Source of the DNA: Pelecanus crispus
Lineage: Eukaryota > Chordata > Aves > Pelecaniformes > Pelecanidae
Length of the DNA stretch: 64,000 bases
Direction of reading: 5' to 3'
NCBI RefSeq assembly: GCF_030463565.1
Contig: NC_134653.1
Location: 33,727,150-33,791,149, forward strand
In this document: piece after piece, positions 1-9,963 of the stretch
Numbering within the stretch: the first letter of the stretch is position 1
Layout: every line of letters begins with the position of its first letter
Program-made: the position numbers and the translations under genes
Notes under the pieces: model-generated
Database searches by the model: none
What the model saw: the letters and a program-made list of their open reading frames with translations, nothing else
Told to the model about the DNA's origin: nothing

Positions 1-1065
1 AACACTGATACAGGCTGATATAGTTCAAGAGTTAACAGGCATCACACTTACCATCAATTCCAAGAACATCTAACAAATCAGTCCATATTCTCCAGAATGT
101 GTCCATTAATATATCCACCCCATTCACAAACCTCTCTGTCAACCTTGAAAAAAACTGAGAAATAAAATTTAAAATTAAAAAAAAAAAAAATCCTCAATTC
201 CTTAAATACACTTTGAGACTTACTACTCACGAGTAAAATTATTATTCATTAAAGAAGAATTGCAGGCTATTCTGAAGTCCCCAAGGGGAAAAAAAATGTA
301 AATCTGTAAATGTTTTTAACTCTGCGTATCGTAAATTTACTTATTACAATTGCTCTTATTCTAGGTTTTGGGGCATGTAAATGTATACGTTGACAGGATT
401 TAAATATGCACTTTATTAGCTTTACCATTGTTTTGAAGTTTAAAGAAAACACTGTTACTAGCCATAGACATCGGTAAAGCAAACCAGAGCATTAGTTTTA
501 TCGAGCAACTGAGAGATGTCCCCAGCATCACACCCAAACCTCTCAAAGGCATTTACAGGTCCATTTAACAGTATTATTTCTTCCTGCTGGCTGAGGAGAG
601 AAGGAACAGAGGAATGCACAGGTCCGGCTGCCTGCACGCCTCATTTCATGCAAGTTCCTGCGTGGCCCCGCAAACAGAGGATGCTCTGCTGATGCACAGA
701 GCGTATTTCAGTCGGAAGGCTCCTCACCGACAGCGGTCTGCCCCGGCCGCCTCCCCCACCTGAAATGATCTTTATTTAGAGATTTATCAGTATTTTTTTT
801 TTTTTTGCAGTTTGCTCCACGCCAAGCCTCGCCTCCCGTTCTCCTTCCCAAAGCAACGCTCCAGCCCTTCCTTCCACCGCCTCGCCCGCAGCCGGCCTCG
901 CACAGGCCTCCGCGGCTCCAGCACCGAGCACGGCTCCGGGGGCGAGGGCGGCTTCCCGCGGGGCTCTGCCTCACAGAACCGCCCGCTCACCCCCGGGAGC
1001 AGGAGGGCGCGGAGGGAAAGGAAGCCGGGGGTTTGCGTGTGGAGGGGAAGCGGCCGGCGCCTCAC
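1..1065 (-). other. BRI3BP intron 1 (part)
   Basis: This stretch follows the BRI3BP exon 1 donor on the minus strand. No second exon with BRI3BP-like membrane segments is visible in either strand, so I read it as the 5' part of intron 1. The right 250 bases are GC-rich and continue the promoter CpG island; the left 600 bases are AT-rich with an A-tract near 178-190. Confidence 0.6.
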
Positions 1066-1254
1066 CTTCTGCAGGGCCCGCACGTTGTCCTCGCCGAAGA
1101 GGCCGCTGACGCCTTGGTAGAGGCCGCTGGCAGCCCGGCGGAGGCTGTTTTGCTTCTCGGCACCCCGGCTTCGGGCTGCCCAAGCGCCGGGTCCCGCCGT
1201 GCCGCCCAGCAGCAGGGCGAGGAGCAGCAGCGCCGGCAGCCGCCCCGCCGCCAT
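1066..1254 (-). CDS. BRI3BP: BRI3BP (BRI3-binding protein), coding exon 1, partial gene
   Basis: The minus strand opens with ATG at 1254 in a good context (gcggccATGg) and encodes 63 residues up to AAG, followed by a consensus donor (AAG|GTGAGG, first intron base at 1065). The peptide starts with a hydrophobic leader of about residues 5-27 (leucine/alanine rich, ending GPGAWA), a signal peptide or first membrane segment. It ends in SGLFGEDNVRALQK; the LFGEDNVRA block is the one I recognise from vertebrate BRI3BP, a multi-pass ER/mitochondrial membrane protein that binds BRI3 and has been linked to apoptosis sensitivity. The remaining exons, with the other membrane segments and a coiled-coil tail, must lie left of the window. 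Reading past the donor gives a proline/arginine-rich shadow that should not be annotated. Identification rests on this short match and on adjacency to AACS, which is also seen in mammals. Confidence 0.85.
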
Positions 1255-1345
1255 GGCCGCCCGCGCTGCGCGCCGCGCCAGGCACCGCCGCGATTGTAGC
1301 GCCGCCTAGAGGCCGCGCCGCGAACCCCGCCGCCTTCCTGAGGGG
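1255..1345 (-). promoter_or_regulatory. BRI3BP: BRI3BP proximal promoter / 5' UTR, CpG-rich
   Basis: Dense CpG sequence lies directly upstream of the BRI3BP start on the minus strand and is continuous with the CpG-rich exon. No TATA box is seen, as usual for a housekeeping CpG-island promoter. The unique promoter sequence is short: a G/C foldback begins near 1346 and a CR1 fragment near 1425, so less than 200 bp separates the start codon from repeat DNA. Confidence 0.5.
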
Positions 1346-1416
1346 AGGGGGCGCGGGGGGGGGGGGCGGTGCACTCTTCGAGTGCACCGCCCCCCCCCCG
1401 CGCCCCCCCCCCCCCC
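1346..1416. repeat. GC-rich inverted repeat (foldback palindrome)
   Basis: The centre reads GGTGCACTC-TTC-GAGTGCACC (1368-1388): nine-base perfect arms around a 3-base spacer. The symmetry continues outward as CG plus a run of 12 G on the left (1355-1366) facing a run of 10 C on the right (1390-1399), then a GCG/CGC step and further G or C runs to 1346 and 1416. Total arm length is about 32-35 bp with only small run-length differences. It may be a true palindrome or an assembly foldback. Confidence 0.8.
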
Positions 1417-1424
1417 AAAATCAA

Positions 1425-1842
1425 TCATTAAGGTTGAAAAGGACCTCTAAAATCCTCAGCCCAAACATCAACCCACCACCACCATGCCCGCTAAACCGTG
1501 TCCCCCGGTGCCGCGTCTGCCCGTTTCCTGAACGCCTCCAAATGGCGACTCCCCCGCCTCTCTGGGCGGCCTGTTCCAATGCTTGACCGCGCGTTTCTGT
1601 GAGGAAATTTTTCCTAATATCCAATCTAAACCTCCCCTGGCGCAACTTGAGGCCATTTCCTCTCATCCTATCGCTAACTACTTGGGAGAAGAGCCCAACA
1701 CCCCCCTCACTACCCCCTCCTTTCAGGCAGTTGTAGAGCGATCAGGTCTCCCCTCAGCCTCCTCTTCTCCAGACCAAACACCCCCAGCTCCCTCAGCCGC
1801 TCCCCATCAGCCCTGTGCTCCAGACCCTTCCCCAGCCCCAGG
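1425..1842 (-). mobile_element. CR1 LINE fragment, reverse orientation
   Basis: The plus strand shows the reverse complement of a CR1 3' region. Hallmarks are the AAGGTTGAAAAGGACCTCTA start, the block around 1570-1640 with TTTTTCCTAATATCC, and the block near 1650-1750 ending in TTGTAGAGCGATCAGG. The order of these blocks matches an avian CR1 tail read backwards. The usual terminal octamer repeat is not clear at the left end. It is 5' truncated, as most CR1 copies are, and holds no intact reverse-transcriptase frame. Confidence 0.85.
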
Positions 1843-1961
1843 ATTTAGCTTGTCCCAGTCCCAACATTTAACCTCTTTCCAGTATTGGTCCTGTCACAGG
1901 CTAAATTCGATATTTAATAATCCACCTAGCAAATTTCCCCCCCGCCCCCCGCTATCTAATA

Positions 1962-2250
1962 TGGGCTCAAGCTGCATCAGGGGAGGTTTAGATTGGATAT
2001 TAGGAAAAATTTCTTCACGGAAAGAGTAGTCAAGCATTGGAACAGGCTGCCCAGAGAGGTGGTGGAGTCACCATCCCTGGAGGTGGTCAAAAACCAGGTA
2101 GACGTGGCACTATGGAACATGGTTTAGTCTAGTCTACCCTTAACTGGTTTAGTGTGGACTTGGTAATGTTAGGTTAATGGTTGGACTGGATGATCTTAAA
2201 GGTCTTCTCCAAGCTAAACGATTCTATGAATCTGTGATTCTATGATTCCA
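1962..2250 (+). mobile_element. CR1 LINE fragment, forward orientation
   Basis: The sequence runs from GGAGGTTTAGATTGGATATT (1983) through the GGTGGTGGAGTCACC block to TGGATGATCTTAAAGGTCTT, and ends in the CR1 tail (GATTCTATGA repeats, about 2221-2249). It shares about 250 bp with the reverse CR1 at 1425-1842, so the two form a long inverted repeat. The stretch 1843-1961 between them shows nothing recognisable apart from C-rich runs. Confidence 0.85.
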
Positions 2251-2284
2251 ATCAGGATTTCCCATTTAGCCTTTCAATATAATA

Positions 2285-2620
2285 AAGGGGGCTCAGAAGA
2301 AAGATGGAGGCAGACTTTTTACCAAGGCCTGTAGTGACAGGACAAGGGGCAACAGTTTTAAAGTGAAAGAGGGTTGGTTTAGCCTGGACGTAAGGAAGAA
2401 ATGTTTTATGATAAGGGTGGTGAGAGACTGGCACAGGTTGCCCAGAGAAGTGTGGATGCCCCATCATTGGAAGTGTTCAAGGTCAGGTTGGACGGGGCTT
2501 TGAGCAACCTGGTCTAAGGAAAGATGGCCCTGTCCATGGCAGGGGGGTTGGACTAGGTGATCGTTAAAGGTCCCTTCCAACCCAAACCATTCTATGATTC
2601 TATGACTCTATGATTCTATG
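2285..2620 (+). mobile_element. CR1 LINE fragment, second subfamily, forward orientation
   Basis: A second CR1-type tail follows, with GGTTGGTTTAGCCTGGA, the GGTTGCCCAGAGAAG block, TTGGACTAGGTGATC and a terminal array of ATTCTATGA units (about 2590-2620). It differs from the copy at 1962-2250 in the body but carries the same type of tail, so I read it as a different CR1 subfamily inserted next to it. Confidence 0.85.
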
Positions 2621-5600
2621 TCTCAGTGGAGGGCAGTTGACTCTCCCGCTGTCAGCATGCACCTTCCAGAAGGTTCCGGCTCTGTTTTCCCTGTACCCTC
2701 CTCTGCTCAGGTAGGTGCAGGCAGAGATAAGGTTTTGCCTTTGACCTCTCCGAGCAGTCTCAGGCACCCCGTGCTCCAGCTTCCTGCCCCGCTCAGTGGC
2801 CTCCATTGGACTGGCTTCGGTATCAACCATCCCTCTTGCAGCGTGGAGCCCAAACCTGGGCACTGCTACTCCGGATTCCATCTCAGAAGTGCCAAACTGA
2901 GGGGAAGGATCACGTCCCTCAACCTGCTGGCTACGCTCTTACAAATGCAGCCCAGGGTGCTGTTACCTTATCTTCACAACCTTCCTTGCAGCAGGATGTT
3001 TTCATCATCAGTCTTTGAAGTTCTTCTTTGTGGGTATAGTTGTTAGCAAGGCGTGTATTGTTTCATTATCTCTTGCCTTGAATATAATGCATACTGCAAT
3101 TCTTGTGTGCTAGTTTCTATCCTTAAACCATAACCTCTTTCACAGTTACTAATTTGTCCTGTATTATTTCTATTCTATCTAAATGAATAAAATATACGTG
3201 ATTGAGGTAACAGGGCTGTCGGGCTTCTTTGCCACAAGGGCACGGTGCCGACCAGTGATCAACTTTCTTGGCCCCCAGATCCTCTTCTGAGGAGCTTTTA
3301 AATTATTCGGCTGTCTATTTGGGCTCTCAAGACTCATCACCGTCTTTACAGAAAGTATGGCGAGCTGCCTTTCCTGTGTGGGTATCCCCATCCGAGGAGA
3401 TTCCCAGGTGCAATCCCCAAATATTAAAGGGAATATAGAAGTCTAATGTCAAAAAATGACGCCTTTTCAATACACTGTCAACTTCAGATCACGGGATTCT
3501 GAAGGACTCTCCTGTCCTTTACCCTTGAGAAACTCTGACTTGGATGTATATGCTGAAATTCAGCGCGCCATTTTAATGGCACTCCCTCTTCTGACAGGTT
3601 TTATGTTGATCTTTCCTGACTAACCGGGCCAACAAAAGACCAGTTGGGAAGTATAAAGTAGAAAACATTATCAGCTACTTCTGCGTAGAGCAACCCAGCC
3701 AGGATGTTAGCAGAGTGAAGCAAGAATCCCCAGGAGATAGAAAAGTACTTTATTGCCTTCAGAGCACATTCTGGTTCATCATTAATTGGCAGGAGCCTGA
3801 GTTACATGAGATAAGAACACCACAATGGCAATATAAAAACAGATCCATAGGTTTGTAGCGTAGATTCCGCACTGACTGATGAACGTGAGCTGGGGCAGAA
3901 AACGTTTGCTGAATTGCCCAACAGTAAGTTCAAGGCATGGGGGTTGCCGACACCCTCCCGAGCTTCCGATTGTGCTTGGGAAGGTGTGGGCAGCCCACGA
4001 CCATCGCTGCGCACCATTCAGGATCTCTGTTCTGAAAATCACAGGGCAGAGCTCTGCTTTTCCTGCCCCTTCCTGGGGAGCTCCCACAGAGTCAGGGGGA
4101 CAGCTGGTAGCTCTTCCAGTCACTGGAATAACTTGAAGCATCTCTTTCTGATTTTGTGCCCTGCGTTCTGGATGTTTAAACCTCGTGGCTGGGCTTAAGC
4201 CTGGTTGCCAAGTGGTCGAGTAGACATCTAGAACACAGACATCTTTGCTATGGCCTTTTTCCCAGTTTTAATCTGGCCAAAACACTTATTTTCATATTTA
4301 GCAGAACGGCCTAGACCTTTTAGCATTTATTTATATTTGGCCCTGAGAGGGTTGGGCCCAGCTCCAGAAAGGTACTTGGGATCTTACTTGATTTCAGTAG
4401 GATACAGCTTCTTTATGTATTTATAAATGGTGCTTTCGTTCTCTTTTAAGGTGGCCCCGAAACTGCTGATATGTTAATACCTGTGTATATTCTGAAGTCT
4501 CTATCTCAGACTCTTCCAGAACAGGTTGGTAACTGGTGACAAGTATTTTGGAGATTTCTGGTTATCTGCCCTCAGTGTCATGCTGGGTCTAGAATCCCAG
4601 CGCATGGTGAAATGGCCACTTCTGGGGCATTTCTTGCATGTAAAGAATCTTGCGGTACAAAAACACGACTGTAATGTAATTAACTGTCATGAGTGTTGTT
4701 TCCTCTGCCAGTTCCAATTCTTCGATTTGCTTCCGGTTGGCATGGCCTTCTCTGGGTTGCCTTGTGCTGTTTCTGGTCCAATGAGTCTTGTTTCTGCAAA
4801 TTTGGGGACGTTCCTATTTCTCTACGTGAGTTTCCATCATGGGATCCCCTCAAAACCACTTCTGCAAAGCACTTGTTGTTTCTTCCCACCCATTCTTTAC
4901 AGAGGCTCAGAGGCCTGTTTTAGTGGCTGCCTTTGGAAGCCTGCGCTCAGGGTTGTCCTTCAGATGAGGTCAGGATAATCTGGGAATCTTCCCTGGTATT
5001 TAATTGATTTCCTGTCCTGTTTCAAAGAGCCTGTTTCAGGTACGCTCATGTCTCCAAACCCACAGCTCTTACGAAATTATGCAGTGTTTTATCCTTCTCA
5101 TTTAAATAAATGAAATCGCATCTGCTCAAATAATACATTGCATCATGGCATGAAGTATTGATCTCAACCACATTGAACTTTTTAATTAGGACAACTGTGA
5201 GGTTTCTAGAAATATTCTCTGATGAAGGTCTTACTGTAAAGAAGAAACATGAGTGTACTTCCCTGTTTCCTGATCTGAACCAGAAACTATGTAAGATGTC
5301 TTACTCAGATATAGGGATTTGACAACAATCTGAACAGTATTTAGAATAAGTGGGGGTCTTCTGGATGTCAAAGTTTTAGCAGATCATAGGGTTCTCTCTT
5401 TTTAAATCATTTTTATGCTGAAAAAAATGGCATAGCCTTAAAGAAAGCCAACTGGTGTTACTGTGGACCAGTCCTTAATGTCACTGACCCTTATTTTTCT
5501 GTCTTTACTTCATCTCACAGCCTCAACTTGTCATGTCTGATTGCTTTATGACCTCTTGTCATTTTAGGCCTTTTCTCTTCATGTTTTGCTGCTAGCTCTG

Positions 5601-5627
5601 TGAGGCTTTTCTTGCAATATGTCACCA
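2621..5627. other. Intergenic DNA, no supported gene
   Basis: No frame in this stretch shows a protein I recognise or a convincing exon. The only hint of transcription is an AATAAA on the minus strand at 3749-3754, next to reading frames with no recognisable domain. A plus-strand frame near 2618-3046 begins inside the CR1 tail and is not credible. Confidence 0.6.
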
Positions 5628-5696
5628 CTTCTTTTCTTCTTCTTTTCTTCTTCTTTTCTTTTTTTTCCTTTTCTTTTTCTTCCTTCTTCCCTTTCT
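5628..5696 (+). repeat. Uninterrupted 69-nt polypyrimidine tract (TTC/CTTTT-rich)
   Basis: Every base from 5628 to 5696 on the plus strand is C or T, built from imperfect TTCTT units. Such homopyrimidine tracts can form triplex (H-DNA) structures and are common length-variable simple repeats. Confidence 0.9.
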
Positions 5697-6740
5697 GTAA
5701 ATGCTTTTGATTTTGATTCTGGTTACTTGTACTCCTGACACCACGTAGAGGTTGCAGAGATCACGGATGTCAAATGATTCAGAAGTTTCTTATTCTTATA
5801 CAGACTCATTAACCAGCTGGTGGCCACTCTGAATATAGGATTTTTTTAAACTTTCCAAAATCTTTAGATTTCCTCATCCAGGTGTTGGATCAATGGATCA
5901 TGGTCAGTCCTCAGCATCCTGCACAGATTGCTGTGAGGTCTTATTACGAAATTTTTATCTCACAGGTCCACACATTTCATCACTCATTTTAATTTCACAG
6001 ACTGACTGCAGATTAGTTACCTTACAGACCACATACGAGGTAGTGCCATCATCATCGTTATTACTGTTAATTGGTTCTGAAGCATTTTTCAAAGGGCCCC
6101 TAATCTAATCTCAGGCAGAAAACATGATCTAATTTTTAACCTGTTATTACTATCAGGAGGTATAAAGCAAGGCTTAAAAAGATTTGAAAATGGCCAATTC
6201 CAGTTAAGCTTATTCGGGCTATTTTCTTCCAGCTATCCTAATCTAGTCTCCAAACTATTTTTAGCAGTCAGTGCTGTCCTCTTAACGTCCATTTTCTCAT
6301 TAGAGGCTTGTTTGATTTTCCTTCTTTTTATTCCCATTTTTCCAAAGTCCCTTTTGAAAGAAGAAAAAAACAGTTTGGGTAAGGAAAAACTGGGATGAGG
6401 GCAAGGAACACGGACGCGAGACCGATTCTAAATAAGGATGCGACAGTAAAACTGCTGTTAATAATATCAGAAGGTCTGTCAGGGTTTCCCAAAAGCCCAA
6501 CTTTTATCACGAAATTCCCCGTGAGCCCCTTCCTCCTTGAGCACTAAGTGGGTCAGCCCATTTTAAGCTACGCCTTTTTCAGCTCCGTGAGAGGATTTTT
6601 GGGTCCCTTCTCAGGTGATTTGCCTGCGCGTTTTCTTTTTAGATGCAGAGGTTGCTTTGGGTGGAGGAAAGCTGCTGGTTTGCTGCTGCTTTTTTACCTT
6701 AAAACGGGCAACCTGGGCATCGCCCAGGCGCCTCAGCGCT
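5697..6740. other. Intergenic DNA, no supported gene
   Basis: AT-rich sequence with short open frames that resemble nothing known. CpG density rises from about 6550 into the island that follows. Confidence 0.55.
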
Positions 6741-6744
6741 GAGG

Positions 6745-7345
6745 GGAATCACGGCGGGACCCCACCCACTCCCGCCGAGCCGGATGAGAGCTCCTCCCCG
6801 ATTGGGCACACCCCCTCCTGATCCGGCCGCTCATTGGTCGACAGAGTAAGAGGGCTTGAGAAACCTCTGGTCCAATTGGTTCTTCGCGGTGTCAGCTCTT
6901 CCGCCGTCGGCCCAGCCGTGAGGAGAGCGGGCCCTGGGCTGATGTGGGGCCAGGCGGGCGGTAGCCAATCAGGGGCGCCGGCGTCGCGGCCGCCGTGCGC
7001 CGCGCGGGATCCGTCCGCAGCGCGGGGCCGGCCGGCGGCTCGCGGCGTGGGGGGGCGGCGGTCGCGGTCCTGTGGGTCGCGGCCCTGTGACCCCCTCGGG
7101 GCGCAGGCGGGGGCGGGGGGAGGCTCGGAGTGGGGCCGGATGAAACAAAAATGAGGTAAAAAATGGGGAATTACAGGCCGGCTTCCTGTGCTTGCTGCGA
7201 GCGCGTCGGCGCCGGCCGTGGCGGGCTCACCAGGTATTTGCGTCAGGTGTAATTCTCGGAGAACTGAGGAAAACCTGACCAAAAGCTCAACTTTACACCC
7301 CGGAGCGGGGCAGAGCGTGTCAGCGAGGGGTGGGCGATGGCGGGG
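6745..7345. promoter_or_regulatory. CpG island with multiple CCAAT boxes, no assigned gene
   Basis: The interval is strongly CpG-rich, unlike both flanks. Its left half carries NF-Y-type CCAAT elements: ATTGG at 6801, 6833 and 6875, and CCAAT at 6872 (forming CCAATTGG) and 6965. GC-box sequence follows near 7105-7125. There is no TATA box. Donor-like sites lie at the right end: CAG|GTATTT on plus at 7234, GAG|GTAAAA on plus near 7156, and GTGAGC on minus at 7225-7230. This looks like an active promoter for a noncoding RNA, an alternative AACS first exon, or a divergent pair. Long open frames here are what high GC content produces and do not look like proteins. Confidence 0.6.
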
Positions 7346-7370
7346 GGCTAGGGCGGCTGGCGAACGCGGC

Positions 7371-7879
7371 TGTCCGGGTTTAACACCACGGAGCCCTTCG
7401 CTTGCTGTCCCCTCCCCAGTGGGATGGGGAGAGAATGGGGGGGAAAAAAAGAAAATTGGTGGGCTGAGATAAAGGCAGTTTAAAAGGACAGCAGGGGAAG
7501 AGAAAATCAGGATAAAAGGATATACAAAAGAAGCAATGCGCAATGCAATTGCTCACCACCTGCCGACCGATGCCCAACCAGTCCCTGAGCAGCGATTGCA
7601 GCCCCCCAGCCAACCCCCCCAGTTTCTATACTGCCCACGACGCCGTATGGTATGGAATAGCCCAGTTTGGGTCAGCTGGCCTGGCTTCTCCCCTTCCCAG
7701 CTTCTTGCACACCCAGCAGAGCATGGGGAGCTGAAAAGTCCTTGACTGGTACAAACACTACTTAGCAACAACTAAACCATCAGTGTGTTATCAACATTCT
7801 TCTCATCCTAAATCCAAACCACAGCACTGTGCCAGCTGCTAGGAAGAAAATTAACCCTACCCCAGCCGAAACCAGGACA
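7371..7879 (-). mobile_element. Solo LTR of an endogenous retrovirus, reverse orientation
   Basis: The element begins TGTCCGGGTTTAACACC and ends CCAGGACA, giving TGTCC...GGACA termini, about 509 bp. Both sides are flanked by CGGC, a possible 4-bp target-site duplication. Its body aligns block by block with the LTR at about 19908-20461 in AACS intron 2 (for example CAATGCAATTGCTCACCAC and the GTATGGTATGGAATAGCCC block). No gag or pol sequence adjoins it, so it is a solo LTR left by recombination. Orientation is taken from the second copy, where the internal region lies to the left. Confidence 0.85.
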
Positions 7880-9160
7880 CGGCCCTGGAGATCCCTAGCA
7901 GAGGGCAGGAGGTGACACCCTTGTCAAATCCGCCCCCGAGAACTGCACGGCAGTACTTTGTTCCCCAAGCCAGTGCATGTATCCACGTTGGTTAATGCTT
8001 TGTGATCGCAGTAAGTGTCTTCACAACCCAAAGGGCAAAAAGGAAAAGTTATCTTTTCCACGGACGTGCAGAGAGGTGGAGTTTGTAGGTAATTTGTTCC
8101 ACCGTGGGCCGTGGCTCCCAAGCCCGGCTGAAACGGTGCAACATCTGGGGCCCCGACGTAGAAGCACACGTCCCTCCCTCGTCCCGGGGTGTTCGTGCCA
8201 CGGATTTCACGCCTCTGCTGACCTCTCCGAGTGCCGCCGGCAAGGCAAGGGAGGGGCAGAAAAGCAGGTGATGCATCTTCATGCCACCCCCAGCCTCTCC
8301 AAGTCCTCTACGCTCCGGAGGGAGACGCGTAAGGTCTTTCTTGAGGCGCATAAAAATGGCGGGATCATTCCAATCATGTTGCCACAGCCTGCAAATTTAA
8401 TGAAGTAGTTGTATTCCAGTGGCACGAAAATCTAAAGGAAATTTACAGCAAGCGTACCACCCAGTACATATATTTTACTTCCACCTTTGCGCTGCATGCC
8501 TGTGCAATTTACCACCGAATTCGTATTTTTTGAGGCTTCTATGAATTAGAAGGGATGCCATGACCTTGAAAGGAAGCTACACAAGCAGCGTGTATATACA
8601 GTGACCTGTACGTTAAGGACTTCGTTACCAGTGCTTCTTGGCTAAAACCGGCTGTTGTGGCATAGCGATGGTCAGCCAGAGGCAGACCTCACGTTTTGAA
8701 AGGAGAGGAGCAATCGATGGTAATCCAAGGTGTGAGACGTAAGCAGGGAGCGTTACAAAAGCGTGACTGGGATAGGGAGGCTATGGAGAAATGGATTTCT
8801 GGCCTCATTACGGAGTCAAAGATATTTGTCAGCGAGGACTTCTTCAGAGCTCTCTGGGAGGAAAGGAAAAAAAAAAACCCCAAACCCAAAGCGGCGGTAA
8901 TTTTGCAGCGATCTTGTGAAAAGCGTGAAGTGATGGTTCCTGCATGGCCAGTGACCTTTGGAGGTGGCAGGGGCCCAAGCAGCGCTGCCCTCAGCGGCCT
9001 CGGCCGACGGGAGACAGGCCCGATGCCGGCATCTGCCCGTTAATCCTGGTACAAACCGGGGGTTAAAGGAAAATCCCGCTGCGGGGGTTCCTGCCGAGGC
9101 TGGAAACCCGCCGGGGTCGGGGCTGCGGGGGGGGACAGCACGCGGTCACTTGGGCGGGAA
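7880..9160. other. Intergenic DNA upstream of AACS, no supported gene
   Basis: Nothing recognisable as a gene is seen. GC content rises after about 8940 into the AACS CpG island. The open frames present have no domain, splice context or homology I can identify. Confidence 0.55.
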
Positions 9161-9163
9161 GGG

Positions 9164-9522
9164 GCCCAGCGCCCGAGGGGGGAGATCACCGGGACCCCCT
9201 CAGGGCCCGGTCAGGCGCTGCCGCCCGGGGTGGGAGATCACCGGGACCCCCTCAGGGCCCGCCCGGGCCCAGCGCCCGAGGGGGGAGATCACCGGGACCC
9301 CCTCAGGGCCCGGCCGGGTGCTGCCGCCGGAGGTGGGAGATCACCGGGACCCCCTCAGGGCCCGGGCGCTGCCGCCGGAGGTGGGAGATCACCGGGACCC
9401 CCCTCAGGGCCCGGCCGGGCGCTGCCGCCCGATGGGGGAGATCACCGGGACCCCCCTCAGGGCGCGGGCGCTGCCGCCGGAGGTGGGAGATCACCGGGAC
9501 CCCCTCAGGGCCCGGCCGCCGG
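9164..9522 (+). repeat. GC-rich minisatellite, about 51-bp unit, seven copies
   Basis: The core GGAGATCACCGGGACCCC recurs at 9181, 9233, 9284, 9336, 9384, 9437 and 9486, with spacings of 52, 51, 52, 48, 53 and 49 bp. Each unit also contains CCTCAGGGC and a variable GCGCTGCCGCC(G/C)G-like stretch. Because 51 is a multiple of three, open frames run through the array and mimic a repetitive protein. It lies about 440 bp upstream of the AACS start codon inside the CpG island. Confidence 0.92.
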
Positions 9523-9963
9523 GAGGGGCCTCTCCGCAGTGCCCACCTCGGCCGTGCCGTGGGCCGGGCGCCAGCCGCGCCCGCCCCTCATTCATTCCGC
9601 ACCGATCGCGCTTTCCCCCGCAGTCCTGAGGGAGCTCCGGGACGACCCCCGCCTTCTCCAGGCGAGGGCCCACCGGGGCGGTGCCGGGGCCTCGCTCTCC
9701 CTCCCCGGGCTCCCCGCCGTGCTCGCCGCCGCCTCGGCGGGCGGGGGCGGGGCACAACGCCCCGCACTCTTTTTTTCCCCGGCGGAAGGTTACGCAGCGC
9801 GGTGGCACCGACGGCTGTTAAAGCGCTGCGCCCGGAGGAGGGGCCCCGCAGTCAGGGCCGAGGGCGGCGGGCGCGGTGTGGCCCCCCCGCGGGACGGACG
9901 CACAGACACACACACGGACAGACGGACACAGTTGCTCGCTTGCGCTCGTTTGTCGCCGCCGCC
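9523..9963 (+). promoter_or_regulatory. AACS: AACS promoter and 5' UTR, CpG island
   Basis: This CpG-dense interval runs into AACS exon 1. It has GC-box sequence (GGGCGGGGGCGGGGC near 9738-9752), no clear TATA box, and a CA-rich stretch at 9900-9930 that is probably 5' UTR. The transcription start is probably between about 9750 and 9900, but the sequence does not fix it. Known regulation of mammalian AACS by Sp1 and SREBP-2 would fit the GC boxes; I did not find a clear sterol-response element. Confidence 0.65.

Noticed and set aside
805..1424. Several overlapping long frames on both strands around the BRI3BP exon
   Set aside because: They are other-frame shadows and read-through of the GC-rich exon and promoter. 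Only 1066-1254 on the minus strand has family similarity and a donor site.
1583..2029. 148-codon plus-strand frame
   Set aside because: It lies within two oppositely oriented CR1 fragments and is not a gene.
2618..3046. 142-codon plus-strand frame
   Set aside because: It starts in the CR1 tail, has no recognised domain and no splice context.
6749..7543. 264-codon minus-strand open frame
   Set aside because: It spans the CpG island and runs into the LTR. Composition is Pro/Arg/Ala-rich, as stop-poor GC-rich DNA gives, with no recognisable protein.
9181..9522. Regularly spaced repeats that could suggest a CRISPR array
   Set aside because: The genome is avian, and the intervening sequences are near-copies of each other rather than unique spacers, so this is a minisatellite.
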